A stretch of 64,000 nt of DNA, taken from Pseudomonadota bacterium. GTDB lineage: Bacteria > Pseudomonadota > Alphaproteobacteria > Micavibrionales > UBA2020. This document shows positions 28,517 through 37,052 of this stretch, one piece after another. Numbering within the stretch: the first letter of the stretch is position 1; each line of letters starts with the position of its first letter. The stretch covers positions 1 to 64,000 of the forward strand of contig JAJZTA010000012.1 in NCBI GenBank assembly GCA_021849295.1. Direction: 5' to 3'. A program made the translations under genes and the position numbers. Under the pieces are notes generated by a model. That model saw only the letters and a list, made by a program, of their open reading frames with translations. It did not search any database and was not told the DNA's origin.

Positions 28517-28882
28517 TCAGATCGCGCCGATTTGCAGCAATTTGCTCTGGACGATTTCCTTGTCGAAGGGTTTCATGATGTATTCGTTGGCGCCGGCCTC
28601 GAGCGCCTTTTCAATGAAGGAGAACTCGTTTTCCGTGGTGCAGAAAATGACCTTCGGCGCGTCGCCGCCCTCTGTTTTGCGCAAGACCTGCAAAAACTCG
28701 ATGCCGCTCATCACCGGCATGTTCCAGTCGAGCAGGATGACGTCGGGCATGCCCGCTTTGCAGGCTTCGACCGCTTTCTGCCCGTCTTCGGCCTCGCTGC
28801 AGGCGAAGCCGAGGTCTTCGAATATTTTCTGCGCGACTTTCCGGACAACCCGGCTATCGTCGACAATCAGGCAGGTCTTCAT
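28517..28882 (-). CDS. cheY: Chemotaxis response regulator CheY
   Basis: A 121-residue single-domain receiver. Acidic residues in IVDDS, phosphoacceptor Asp52 (LLDWNMPVMSG), Thr in FCTTENE and Lys in MKPFDKE are all present. When phosphorylated it would bind the flagellar switch or act as a phosphate sink. The ATG at 28882 gives the normal length; the longer track ORF reads into upstream sequence. It lies between cheW and cheB. Confidence 0.95.
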   Translation of the reverse strand: MKTCLIVDDSRVVRKVAQKIFEDLGFACSEAEDGQKAVEACKAGMPDVILLDWNMPVMSGIEFLQVLRKTEGGDAPKVIFCTTENEFSFIEKALEAGANEYIMKPFDKEIVQSKLLQIGAI

Positions 28883-28908
28883 GTCAGCAACCTTTCTCCT
28901 GCGCAGGT

Positions 28909-29388
28909 TTAAGCGGCGTCGTCTTTCACGAACAAGGCCTCGAGCATGCCGGGAACGTCGAGGATGACAAGCAATTCTTCCTTGAGACGGTAGATGCCGA
29001 TGGCCAGCGCGCGCCATGAGGCTTCGAGCGTTGCGGGCGTTTTTTCGAAATCCGCGTCGGGCAGGGACAGCACCTCGCCGACGCTGTCGACGATCAGGCT
29101 GTAAAGCTCGCCTTTGTGCTCGACGACGATATACATGGTCTTCATCTCCGCCGGTTTTTCGGGCATGCCGAGCTTATGGCGCAGGTTGATCGCCGTGACG
29201 ACGCGTCCGCGCAGGTTGAGCGATCCGGCGACTTCTTTCGGCGCCAGCGGCACGCGCGTGACTTTTTGCTCGCCGAGAACGTCCTGCACCTGCAAAACGG
29301 GGATGCCGAAGATCTGCCCCGCGACGGTGGCGGTCAGGAACTCCTTGTTGCCGCCGTCGGCGGCGCTGTCTTTGTCTGTTTTCGTCAT
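28909..29388 (-). CDS. cheW: Chemotaxis coupling protein CheW
   Basis: A 159-residue scaffold that links receptors to CheA. The two SH3-like subdomains are recognisable from EFLTATVAGQIFGIPVLQVQDVLG, VAGSLNLRGRVVTAINLR and LIVDSVGEVLSL. It overlaps cheA by 4 bases at its start, so production is coupled to the kinase. The N-terminal ~15 residues are polar and probably disordered. Confidence 0.95.
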   Translation of the reverse strand: MTKTDKDSAADGGNKEFLTATVAGQIFGIPVLQVQDVLGEQKVTRVPLAPKEVAGSLNLRGRVVTAINLRHKLGMPEKPAEMKTMYIVVEHKGELYSLIVDSVGEVLSLPDADFEKTPATLEASWRALAIGIYRLKEELLVILDVPGMLEALFVKDDAA

Positions 29389-32051
29389 GCGGCTTCTCCC
29401 AGGCTGGCGATCGAGCGGAGCAGGGCTTCGCGGTCGAACTTGGCGATATAATTATTGAACCCCGCTGCCTTGCCGCGGTTGATATCCTGCTCCGTGGCGT
29501 GCGAGGAGAGCGCAAAGAGCGGAACGTTCTTCCATTTGCTGTCGTTGGCCTTGATTTTTTGCGCGAGCTCATAGCCGTTCATGCCGGGCATCTCGATGTC
29601 GCTGATGATCAAGTCGAACTGCTCTCCGGCGCGGCAAAGCCCCATGGCCTCGTCGCCGCTTTGCGCGCTGACGACGTTGTAGCCGGCGATGCTGAGCATC
29701 GGCGAAAGCATGTTGCGGAAGAACGGGCTGTCGTCCACCAGCAGGATCTTGAGCGTCTTTTCCTGCTTCTGGAACTGGCCGCCGGATTTGCAGCCGAACC
29801 AGTCGCCGTGGGCGATGGAGAGGAAATGCCCGACGTCGATCACGTCCATGGCCTGCCCCTGTATGATGGCACTGCCGAGCATGCCGAAGTTGTTCTCCGA
29901 GGTAATCTGCACGTTGATGCGCTCCTCGACGATGTCGACGATGCTGTCGACCATCAGGCCCATCGAGCGGTCGCGGTCGGAGAAGACCAGAACGGGCTGG
30001 TTGCCTTTGTCTTTCAGCGTCATCTGGTCGCTGAAGGGGATGAGCGGCATCAGCGCGCCGCGGTACTGGATCACTTTCTGCAGGCCCGAGACCTCGATCT
30101 GACCGACTTCGAAATCCTCGAGCCGCGAGACGAGGGCGAGCGGCACGGCGCGCGGCGCGCCGGGGCCCGCCTTGAAGATGAGCAGCGACGTTTTGCGCTC
30201 GTTGTCGGCGACGGCGCGCGCGCCTTCCGCCGCCCTGCCTTTTTCCCTGTCGTGGGTGTCGGCGACCTTGCCGACGGCGTTGGCGATGCCGTTCGGATCG
30301 AGAATCATGATGACGCTGCCGTCGCCGAGAATGGTGTTGCCGGAAAAGAGACGGATGTTTTTGAGGATCGGAGAGACGGGCTTGACGACGATCTCCTCCG
30401 TGTCGAAGACGCGGTCGACGATGATGCCGAAGGTTTGCGCGCCGACCTCGACGACGATGACTTGCTTGTTGGCGCGGTCGTCTTCCGCTTCTTCCAGCTT
30501 GAGGATTTTGGTGAGCGAGACCAGCGGCAGCAGCCGGTCGCGCAGGCGCATGACGGGCGTGCCGTGGATTTCCTCCAGTTTGTTTTCACCGTTGGCGGAG
30601 AGGCGCACGAGCTCCTGCACGCTGATTTGCGGGATGGCGAAGCGCTCGCCGCTGGACTCGACGATCAGCGCCGAGACGATGGCGAGGGTGAGCGGAATCT
30701 TGATGGTGAAGGTCGTGCCTTTGCCCTCGATGGATTTCATCTCGATGGTGCCGCCGATTTTCTCGATGTTGGTGCGCACGACGTCCATGCCGACGCCGCG
30801 GCCGGAGACGGCGGTAATTTTTTCCGCGGTCGAGAAACCGGGCGCGAAGATGAACTGCTGGATTTGCTGTTCGGTCATGCTCTTGATCTGCTCTTCGGTG
30901 GCAACGCCTTTTTCGATGGCTTTTTTGCGGATGCGCTCGGAACTGAGGCCGCGACCGTCGTCCGAAATCTCGATGACGATGTGCCCGCCTTCGTGGAAGG
31001 CGTTGAGCAGTATCGTGCCTTCTTCGGGCTTGCCTACGGCAAGGCGTTCCTCCGGCGTTTCGATGCCGTGGTCTCCGGAGTTGCGCACCATGTGCGTCAG
31101 CGGGTCCTTGATCAGTTCGAGGACTTGCCGGTCGAGCTCCGTTTCGTTGCCGCGCATGTCGAGGTTGATCTTCTTGCCGAGTTCGACGGAGATGTCGCGG
31201 ATGATGCGGGTGAGCTTGCTCCAGGCGTTGCCGATGGGCTGCATGCGCGTCTGCATGACGCCTTCCTGCAGGTCGGAGACGACATGGCTCAGGCGTTGCA
31301 GCGGCGGCGTGAAGGGGCTGTCGTGCTGCGTGCGCAGGATTTGCAGGAGCTGGTTGCGGGTGAGGACAAGCTCGCTCACCATCGTCATCAGGTTTTCCAG
31401 CACGTCGACGCTGACGCGCAGGCTTTTTTCTCCGGCGGGCGCGGCGGATGCGGTCGAGGCCGCCGCGGGCTGGGCGGGCGCGGCCGGTTTGGCGGCTTTC
31501 GGTGCCGGTGCGGGGGCTGGTTCCGCAGGCGCGGCTTCGGCCGGTTCCTCCGAATAGTTCTCTGCCCTGACCGGTTCGAACAATTGGTCGGGCGTGGGCA
31601 CAAATTCGGTTTTTTCTTCTTTTTTGGCTTTTTTCTTTTTCTCGGCTTTGGGCGCGGCTGCGGCGGGCGCGTCCTTGCCTTCGAACACGGCGTCGAGGCG
31701 GGCGATCAGGTCGCTGTCGTCGCCTTCCGGCTCTTTTTCCGTTTCGGCGATGCCGGCGACGATCCCCTTGATGCAGTCGAAAGCCTCGAGGATGAGAGAG
31801 ACGGAATCCACCGTCACCTGCAGCGAGCCGTCGCGGTAGCGGCCCATGATGTTTTCGGAGTGGTGGGCGACGGCTTCGAGACGCGGCAGCCCGAGAAAGC
31901 CGCAGGTGCCCTTGATCGTGTGGACGAGGCGGAAAATGCGGCCGATGAGATCTTTGTCGTCAGGATTTTGTTCGAGCTTGACGATGTCGTTGTCGAGGGC
32001 GTTGAGGCTCTCCGTCGTTTCCGCCAAAAATTCCTGAATCAGATCATCCAT
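29385..32051 (-). CDS. cheA: Hybrid chemotaxis kinase CheA with two CheW-like domains and a receiver
   Basis: An 888-residue hybrid kinase. Order: HPt domain (1-~125, phosphorylated His44 in LVHTIKGTC), Ala/Pro/Lys-rich linker (~125-210), dimerisation and ATPase domains (MVRNSGDHGIE N-box, DDGRGL and GRGVGMDVV G-boxes), a CheW-like domain (~480-600), a second CheW-like domain (~630-755), and a C-terminal receiver with Asp in IISDIEMPGMNG. Classical CheA has one regulatory domain and no receiver, so this is the hybrid type found in some alphaproteobacterial and FrzE-like systems. First gene of the che run, 137 bases after chpT. Confidence 0.93.
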   Translation of the reverse strand: MDDLIQEFLAETTESLNALDNDIVKLEQNPDDKDLIGRIFRLVHTIKGTCGFLGLPRLEAVAHHSENIMGRYRDGSLQVTVDSVSLILEAFDCIKGIVAGIAETEKEPEGDDSDLIARLDAVFEGKDAPAAAAPKAEKKKKAKKEEKTEFVPTPDQLFEPVRAENYSEEPAEAAPAEPAPAPAPKAAKPAAPAQPAAASTASAAPAGEKSLRVSVDVLENLMTMVSELVLTRNQLLQILRTQHDSPFTPPLQRLSHVVSDLQEGVMQTRMQPIGNAWSKLTRIIRDISVELGKKINLDMRGNETELDRQVLELIKDPLTHMVRNSGDHGIETPEERLAVGKPEEGTILLNAFHEGGHIVIEISDDGRGLSSERIRKKAIEKGVATEEQIKSMTEQQIQQFIFAPGFSTAEKITAVSGRGVGMDVVRTNIEKIGGTIEMKSIEGKGTTFTIKIPLTLAIVSALIVESSGERFAIPQISVQELVRLSANGENKLEEIHGTPVMRLRDRLLPLVSLTKILKLEEAEDDRANKQVIVVEVGAQTFGIIVDRVFDTEEIVVKPVSPILKNIRLFSGNTILGDGSVIMILDPNGIANAVGKVADTHDREKGRAAEGARAVADNERKTSLLIFKAGPGAPRAVPLALVSRLEDFEVGQIEVSGLQKVIQYRGALMPLIPFSDQMTLKDKGNQPVLVFSDRDRSMGLMVDSIVDIVEERINVQITSENNFGMLGSAIIQGQAMDVIDVGHFLSIAHGDWFGCKSGGQFQKQEKTLKILLVDDSPFFRNMLSPMLSIAGYNVVSAQSGDEAMGLCRAGEQFDLIISDIEMPGMNGYELAQKIKANDSKWKNVPLFALSSHATEQDINRGKAAGFNNYIAKFDREALLRSIASLGEAA

Positions 32052-32188
32052 TTTTCGTCACCCCCGCAAACTAAAAAACCTGCTTCGTGCAGTACTATAA
32101 TGCACTGAACTGATTAAGGTTTTATTAGTATGCGGCGGGAAATCCGGCGGGGATTTACCTAATAAACCGGGGCGGCATACTGCTGTAT

Positions 32189-32827
32189 TTAAAAGGAAAT
32201 TTTCAGCTCGACGCGCCCGAAATCCTGCTGGGACTTGTGCTCTACGTTAAACCCGAAATGTGCCGCGAACCGCCCCGTGATATAGGCGTGCACCGAGCGG
32301 GCATCGAGGTCATCGACGGGCGTTTTTCCTTCCAGCGCGGCTTCGGCGCCCTCGCGGAAAGCAACGTTCTTTCCGGTGGCGGCGACTTTGATGCCGTTGC
32401 CCTCGTCCGCGGGGGCGATGAAGATTTTGCCTTCGCCGCGGTTGCATTCTTCCGCGAACATCATCAGGTTGAGCGCGCACTTGAAAAAGCCGCGCGGCGG
32501 CATGGAGAATTTCGTGTCCAGCGCGGGGTCGAACTCGCACTGCACGTGCCCCGAGGTGAGCCAGCCCGCGAAAACGCCTTTGATGTCGCGAAAGCCGAGG
32601 TTTTTGTCGGTGCCCGCGGCGCCGTAGGCGAGGCGGAAGCATTTGAGGCGGTGCGAGGCCTGCTGCGCGCTTGTGGAGACGAGGGCGATGGCTTCGTCGC
32701 CCGCTTCCTCGCCCATTTCCTCTAGCAGTTCGACGCCGTTGCTGATCGCGCCGACGGGGCTGACAAGATCGTGGCAGATGCGCGACGAGATGAGTTCCAG
32801 CACGCGCGGACTGAGTTCTACAGACAT
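32189..32827 (-). CDS. chpT: Histidine phosphotransferase ChpT
   Basis: A 212-residue ChpT-type protein that passes phosphate from the kinase CckA to CtrA and CpdR. The four-helix dimerisation part carries the phosphorylated His19 in SSRICHDLVSPVGAISNG, the diagnostic ChpT sequence. The C-terminal domain is a degenerate ATPase fold without the ATP-binding boxes (N-box region NLMMFAEECNRG), as expected. CtrA, its target, is encoded at 24.8 kb. 13 bases downstream of the phosphohexomutase gene. Confidence 0.9.
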   Translation of the reverse strand: MSVELSPRVLELISSRICHDLVSPVGAISNGVELLEEMGEEAGDEAIALVSTSAQQASHRLKCFRLAYGAAGTDKNLGFRDIKGVFAGWLTSGHVQCEFDPALDTKFSMPPRGFFKCALNLMMFAEECNRGEGKIFIAPADEGNGIKVAATGKNVAFREGAEAALEGKTPVDDLDARSVHAYITGRFAAHFGFNVEHKSQQDFGRVELKISF

Positions 32828-32840
32828 GGTTATCCCCCCG

Positions 32841-34232
32841 TTAAAACGGCGAAGCGATGCCGCTTGATTTCAGTTGCGCTATCATCTGGTCCTTGAGACG
32901 GTCGAGGCCGTCGGTCGTGAACCCTTCCGCGCGAACGGTGAGCACGTCTTCGGTGTTGGACGGGCGGATAAGCCACCAGCCGTCCTTTGTTGTGACGCGC
33001 ACGCCGTCGATATCGTTCACGGTAACACCGTTTTCGTTAGCGTTTTGTAAACGCTGCCTGATTTCCGGCACGATTTTGAATTTTACGTCGGCGGGGACGT
33101 GGAAACGCACTTCCGGCGTGTTATGGATTTTCGGCAGGTGCGCCACCAGCGCCGACAAGGGCTTGCCCGCATGACTGAGGATGTTCAGCAGGCGCACGGC
33201 GCAATAAACGCCATCATCGAAGCCATAATAATGGTCGGCGAAGCAGATATGGCCCGCAAGCTCGCCCGCAAGCGGGGATTTCAGTTCCTGCTGCTTGGCC
33301 TTGATGAGCGAGTGTCCGGTGTTCCACATCACGGGTTTGCCGCCGAGGCGGGCGATTTCGTCGAACAGCACGCGGCTGGACTTCACGTCGGCGATGATCG
33401 GCGCGCCGGGGAATTCCTTTAAGACTTCCGCCGCATAAACCGCCATGATGATGTCCGCCCAGATGATCGTGCCGTTTTCATCGACCGCGCCGATGCGGTC
33501 GGCGTCGCCGTCGAAGCCGAGGCCGATGTCGCAGCGGTTGTCTTTCACCGCCTTTTGCAGATCGACGAGGTTTTTGGCGATGGTCGGGTCGGGGTGGTGG
33601 TTCGGGAAGGTGGCGTCTATCTCGTCGAAGAGGAGGATATGCTTGCCCGGCAGTTTTTTCGTCAGGCGGCGGATGATCTCGCCCGCAGCGCCGTTGCCGT
33701 TGTCCCATGCGACCGTGAGGTCTTTGGGGCCGCTGTAATCTTCGAGCATGCGGTCGACGTAGGCGTCGCGCACGTCGACTGCGACGGTTTTGCCTGCGCC
33801 GTCCTCATAGTCTCCTTTGGCGGCCAGCTTGCCGAGTTCCTGTATCGCCTCGCCGTAGAACGGGCCGGTTTTGAGCGCCATCTTGATGCCGTTGTAGTTG
33901 ACGGGGCTGTGCGAGCCGGTGACGGCGACGGCGGCATCCAGCCCGCGCGACTTCATGGCGAAATAGACCATCGGCGTGGGGCCGAGGCCGATGTTTTCGA
34001 CGTCGAGGCCGCAGGCGTTGAGGCCGCGGATGACTTCGTTTGCGAACGTCGACGAGCTTTGCCGTCCGTCATAGCCGACGACGACGGTTTTGAATCCCTT
34101 GCGCTTCAGCACCGTGCCGAAGGCGCGGCCGACGTTGATGCAGTCGATTTCTTTCAGGGTTTCGCCGATCGTGCCGCGAATGTCGTATTCACGCAGGATG
34201 GAGGCGTCGAAGGTGTGCGGTGTGTTTGTCAT
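32841..34232 (-). CDS. Phosphomannomutase/phosphoglucomutase
   Basis: A 463-residue alpha-D-phosphohexomutase that moves phosphate between C1 and C6 of mannose or glucose. REYDIRG opens domain 1. VTGSHSPVNYNGIK contains the phosphoserine loop (the family's SHNP is SHSP here). GFDGDADRIG binds the metal, and RPSNTED is the phosphate-binding loop of domain 4. Mannose-1-phosphate for surface polysaccharides or a glucose-1-phosphate role are both possible. Upstream of chpT on the same strand. Confidence 0.92.
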   Translation of the reverse strand: MTNTPHTFDASILREYDIRGTIGETLKEIDCINVGRAFGTVLKRKGFKTVVVGYDGRQSSSTFANEVIRGLNACGLDVENIGLGPTPMVYFAMKSRGLDAAVAVTGSHSPVNYNGIKMALKTGPFYGEAIQELGKLAAKGDYEDGAGKTVAVDVRDAYVDRMLEDYSGPKDLTVAWDNGNGAAGEIIRRLTKKLPGKHILLFDEIDATFPNHHPDPTIAKNLVDLQKAVKDNRCDIGLGFDGDADRIGAVDENGTIIWADIIMAVYAAEVLKEFPGAPIIADVKSSRVLFDEIARLGGKPVMWNTGHSLIKAKQQELKSPLAGELAGHICFADHYYGFDDGVYCAVRLLNILSHAGKPLSALVAHLPKIHNTPEVRFHVPADVKFKIVPEIRQRLQNANENGVTVNDIDGVRVTTKDGWWLIRPSNTEDVLTVRAEGFTTDGLDRLKDQMIAQLKSSGIASPF

Positions 34233-34388
34233 GTCGTGGTTTATGCCCTGTTATTTTCCAAATAATCAGTTGTACCCCGTTTGGCGGCGGGAAACAATAG
34301 GTTACATATCGATGAAATTTTGCATGGGCGCCGTTTTTTCATGTAGAATCAAGGCGGAAAACATTTAAAGCCGGGGAGGGCTTATTCT

Positions 34389-35006
34389 ATGCAAGACGAA
34401 AACAAAACTGCGGAGAGCGCTGAAAAAACCGGATGCTGCGGCGGTCATGGCGGCGGCGACAAAAAAGAGGGCTGCTGCAAGATGAAGGGCTGCTGTATGA
34501 AGCTGCTGATGGGCGGGCTTGTCGGCGGCGTGGTGATGTTCGTCTATTATCTGGCTGCGTGGAAGTTTCTGCCGTGGCATCACAAGGATATTCTTTCTTT
34601 GGCACACGAAAACTTTTCTATTGGCGGCATGCATCTTTCCTTCGGGAATTCGCATGCGTCGAATATCCGCTTTTTCCTGCTCTGCTTCACGGGCGCGGCG
34701 TTGCTGACGTCGGTTCTCAAGAAGGGCGGATGCCCGGTGTTCAAATCGATGGTCATCGGCCTTCTGGTCGCGGGCTACAGCCATCTGCCGGACGTGATCT
34801 TCGCTCACCTGCCGGTCAAGAACGCGCTGGCGGGCATGTTCAACGACTTTGTCGCTTTCGCGCTGGCCGGTTTTGCGGTTTCGATCCTTGTCCTGAAAAC
34901 GGGCGGTTGCAAGATGGGCCATTCCTGCGGCGGCAAGGGCGGCGAAAAGGCCGGATGCTGCGGCGGCGAGGGCAAAGACGGCGACAAGAAGGGCTGCTGC
35001 CACTAA
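34389..35006 (+). CDS. Membrane protein with cysteine-pair-rich termini (unrecognised)
   Basis: A 205-residue protein I do not recognise. About four hydrophobic segments (roughly 38-60, 91-110, 116-137, 148-170) lie between two hydrophilic ends rich in Cys pairs: GCCGGHGGG, GCCKMKGCCMK at the N-terminus and GCCGGEGKDGDKKGCC at the C-terminus. An even number of helices would put both ends on the same side, probably the cytoplasm. The glycine, lysine and CC pattern suggests soft-metal binding. AGGGCTT purines precede the ATG. It lies immediately left of the island, outside the att repeat, so it is chromosomal. Confidence 0.7.
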   Translation: MQDENKTAESAEKTGCCGGHGGGDKKEGCCKMKGCCMKLLMGGLVGGVVMFVYYLAAWKFLPWHHKDILSLAHENFSIGGMHLSFGNSHASNIRFFLLCFTGAALLTSVLKKGGCPVFKSMVIGLLVAGYSHLPDVIFAHLPVKNALAGMFNDFVAFALAGFAVSILVLKTGGCKMGHSCGGKGGEKAGCCGGEGKDGDKKGCCH

Positions 35007-35127
35007 ACCGTTCTATTCTCGGGGTTTTACCTGCGGAGAGGCGGCCGGCGGGCAAAATGGCTTGATTTTGCTTATTGTGCTGATAGTATCCGGCTTTCCG
35101 CAGGAAAACATCGCGGGTTCATATATT

Positions 35128-35166
35128 GGACAGGTGGCCGAGTGGTTGAAGGCGCTAGTCTCGAAA
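35128..35166 (+). pseudogene. 5' part of a split tRNA-Ser(CGA)
   Basis: Identical to the 5' portion of the tRNA-Ser at 36790 through the D arm, then continuing with its own anticodon arm CTAGT + loop CTCGAAA, where the match to a tRNA stops. The sequence after 35166 cannot pair to finish the anticodon stem. Its missing 3' part, including the pairing ACTAG, variable arm, T arm and CCA, is found 19 kb away at 54110-54173. Joined across the 13-bp repeat they give a 90-base tRNA-Ser(CGA). Confidence 0.9.
35154..35166 (+). repeat. Left attachment core (attL), 13-bp direct repeat
   Basis: GCTAGTCTCGAAA occurs here and at 54110-54122. It spans the 5' side of the anticodon stem and the anticodon loop of tRNA-Ser(CGA). 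It marks the left end of the genomic island, with the integrase gene starting 120 bases inside. Confidence 0.88.
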
Positions 35167-35244
35167 GCTACTAACTTCAAATTACATCACGAAATTATCA
35201 ATAAATATCAAACGGTTAAGATTGTTAATCTTTCCGTATTATAC

Positions 35245-35267
35245 TTACACATGTGTTACACACTTTT
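35245..35267 (+). repeat. TTACACA repeats near attL (candidate integrase arm sites)
   Basis: TTACACAT (35245) and TTACACACTTTT (35256) sit 80-100 bases inside attL and just upstream of the integrase ATG. The same TTACACACTTT word occurs inside the right end (54039, 54051) and again at 55920. Short repeats flanking the core are typical of arm-type integrase binding sites. Confidence 0.55.
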
Positions 35268-35285
35268 CGTTGATGGAGTGTACCC

Positions 35286-36701
35286 ATGACAGCCGAAACG
35301 AACGTAGAATCTCACAGCATTATGGATGGTAAAGTCCAACTCTATAAGCGCGAGGAGAGCAGATTCTGGCAATGCTCGACATACATGGACGGTCAAAATC
35401 ACCGTACCTCCACCAAGGAAGAAACCCTGACTATGGCAAAGGAATTTGCCAGAGAATGGTACATGATTGCCTATGCAGATTCAGTACGGAGAAACCGTAA
35501 CGCGAGAACTTCCCGACTTCTGGAAAGGTTTGAGCCTAAAGTAAACCTTCCGGCGGTTATTCCTCAACCTAATGTAATCACCCCTGCTACCGCCTCGCAG
35601 CCTGTTCCGCAGGATGCCCCTGCCATCCAGCCATCTGAAATTTTCCCACCAAGGAACTCCCCGCAGCCGTTCAATCAGGCTCCGACAATCATCATTGAGA
35701 ATGTCGTTAAACCCTCTACCCCGACTTTCAGGGAAGCGGCGGAGAAGTTCTTAGCCGAATACGAAATCATGACGGAGGGGCAGAGAAGCAAGGAGTGGAC
35801 TTGGCAACACCGAATGAGGATTGAGGTTCACCTTCTGCCGTTCTTCGGTGACAAGCCCGTAAGTGAAATTAACGCGGGTCTGGTCAACGAATACCGCATG
35901 AGACGCAGAACGATTGGTCACAGGGGGCGGAAGCCTGGGCGCAGCACCCTTCATCATGAGACTGTAACTTTGCGCATGGTTCTCAAGACAGCGCATAACT
36001 ATGGCTGGCTTCAATTCGTACCAAATATTTCCGCCCCCTACAAAACATCAGGGAAAGTAAAGCATCGTGCTTGGTTCTCCAAAGAAGAATACGAAACGCT
36101 TTACGAAGAAACACGCAAACGCTCTGAAAATCCCCCCAAGGATAAATATAATGAACGCTATAAATATGTTTGGGAGGACTTGCACGATTACGTCCTGTTC
36201 ATGGGTAACACAGGTTTGCGGGCTGACGAGGCCGCAAACCTTGAATACAGGGACGTAAAGATCGTGAAAGACCAAGCTACTGGTGAGCGCATACTTGAAA
36301 TTGAAGTGCGCGGAAAGCGCGGCGTAGGCTTTTGCAAAAGCACGAAGGGCGCGGTCTATCCCTTCCAGCGTATGCGTAAAAGGCATAACGGTCAGCCTAC
36401 CGATAAAATCTTCGGTAGGACTCCCCGCGTTGTACTTAACAAAGTCCTAGTTCATTTGAAGCTGAAGTTCGACAGGGATGGCAATGTCAGAACTGCTGGC
36501 AGCTTGCGCCATACTTACATCTGCCTACGGCTCATGGATGGGGCAGACATCTATCAAATTGCTAAAAACTGCCGCACAAGCGTTAAAATGATCCATGATT
36601 TCTACGCTATCCATCTTAAAAATTACCTAGACGCGGCAAAAATTAACGTCAGAAAAATCACTAAAAAGAGCAATAAAAACAAAGAGGAAACTAATTCTTG
36701 A
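35286..36701 (+). CDS. int: Tyrosine recombinase/integrase of the island
   Basis: A 471-residue integrase. The N-terminal ~60 residues form an arm-binding-like domain. A Pro-rich linker follows (~90-145), then a core-binding domain (TFREAAEKFLAEYE ... LVNEYRMRRR). The catalytic domain has Arg in GNTGLRADEAANLEY, the HxxR-type box LRHTYICLRL, a diverged GH box (KNCRTSVKMIHD) and the nucleophile Tyr in DFYAIHL. It would catalyse recombination between the GCTAGTCTCGAAA cores. The gene starts 120 bases inside attL and reads inward. Base use is more A+T-rich than the flanking chromosome. No excisionase gene is recognisable. Confidence 0.93.
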   Translation: MTAETNVESHSIMDGKVQLYKREESRFWQCSTYMDGQNHRTSTKEETLTMAKEFAREWYMIAYADSVRRNRNARTSRLLERFEPKVNLPAVIPQPNVITPATASQPVPQDAPAIQPSEIFPPRNSPQPFNQAPTIIIENVVKPSTPTFREAAEKFLAEYEIMTEGQRSKEWTWQHRMRIEVHLLPFFGDKPVSEINAGLVNEYRMRRRTIGHRGRKPGRSTLHHETVTLRMVLKTAHNYGWLQFVPNISAPYKTSGKVKHRAWFSKEEYETLYEETRKRSENPPKDKYNERYKYVWEDLHDYVLFMGNTGLRADEAANLEYRDVKIVKDQATGERILEIEVRGKRGVGFCKSTKGAVYPFQRMRKRHNGQPTDKIFGRTPRVVLNKVLVHLKLKFDRDGNVRTAGSLRHTYICLRLMDGADIYQIAKNCRTSVKMIHDFYAIHLKNYLDAAKINVRKITKKSNKNKEETNS

Positions 36702-36789
36702 AAATGGGCGCTTTACCGCTTATAAAAGCCCCTGCCGCGCCTTTTTGCGGCGTCCTACATTTCTATCATCAACCGTAGAAATTCTAGCT

Positions 36790-36879
36790 GGACAGGTGGC
36801 CGAGTGGTTGAAGGCACCGCTCTCGAAAAGCGGCAAGGGTGTAAGCCCTTCGTGAGTTCGAATCTCACCCTGTCCGCCA
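36790..36879 (+). tRNA. tRNA-Ser(CGA), complete copy carried by the island
   Basis: A 90-base class II tRNA. GGACAGG/CCTGTCC acceptor, anticodon stem CCGCT/AGCGG with loop CTCGAAA (anticodon CGA, reads UCG), a long variable arm, T loop TTCGAAT and encoded CCA. It shares the acceptor and D arms with the split gene but differs in the anticodon stem, variable arm and T stem, so it is not a simple duplicate. It lies just after the integrase gene and could replace the tRNA destroyed by insertion. Confidence 0.96.
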
Positions 36880-37052
36880 TTTCCCAACGCCCCTTTTATT
36901 TCTTCGCAGCCGATGAACAACGGCGCGGTTGCCGTGGAGCATAAAGGTCGGACGACCGGCTGCTTCACGGACGCAATGACAGATGAACGTCTGTCATGGT
37001 GGCGTGAAACGCCCTGAACAGGGCGTAGCCAGCGCACTAACTTCTTTATCCC

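Noticed and set aside
29499-32108. 869-residue plus-strand ORF antisense to cheA
   Set aside because: Mirror of a GC-rich gene; composition (Asp/Val/Phe/Arg-rich) and lack of domains mark it as a shadow.
36790-36879. Complete tRNA-Ser as an alternative right end of a 1.6-kb integrase element
   Set aside because: It lacks the GCTAGTCTCGAAA core (only CTCGAAA is shared) and is a whole gene, whereas 54110-54173 has the exact core and the matching missing half.
36720-37037. 105-residue minus-strand ORF containing RTHEGLTPLPLFESGAFN
   Set aside because: It is antisense to the complete tRNA-Ser at 36790-36879. This sequence is a well-known false protein produced by translating the complement of serine tRNA genes.
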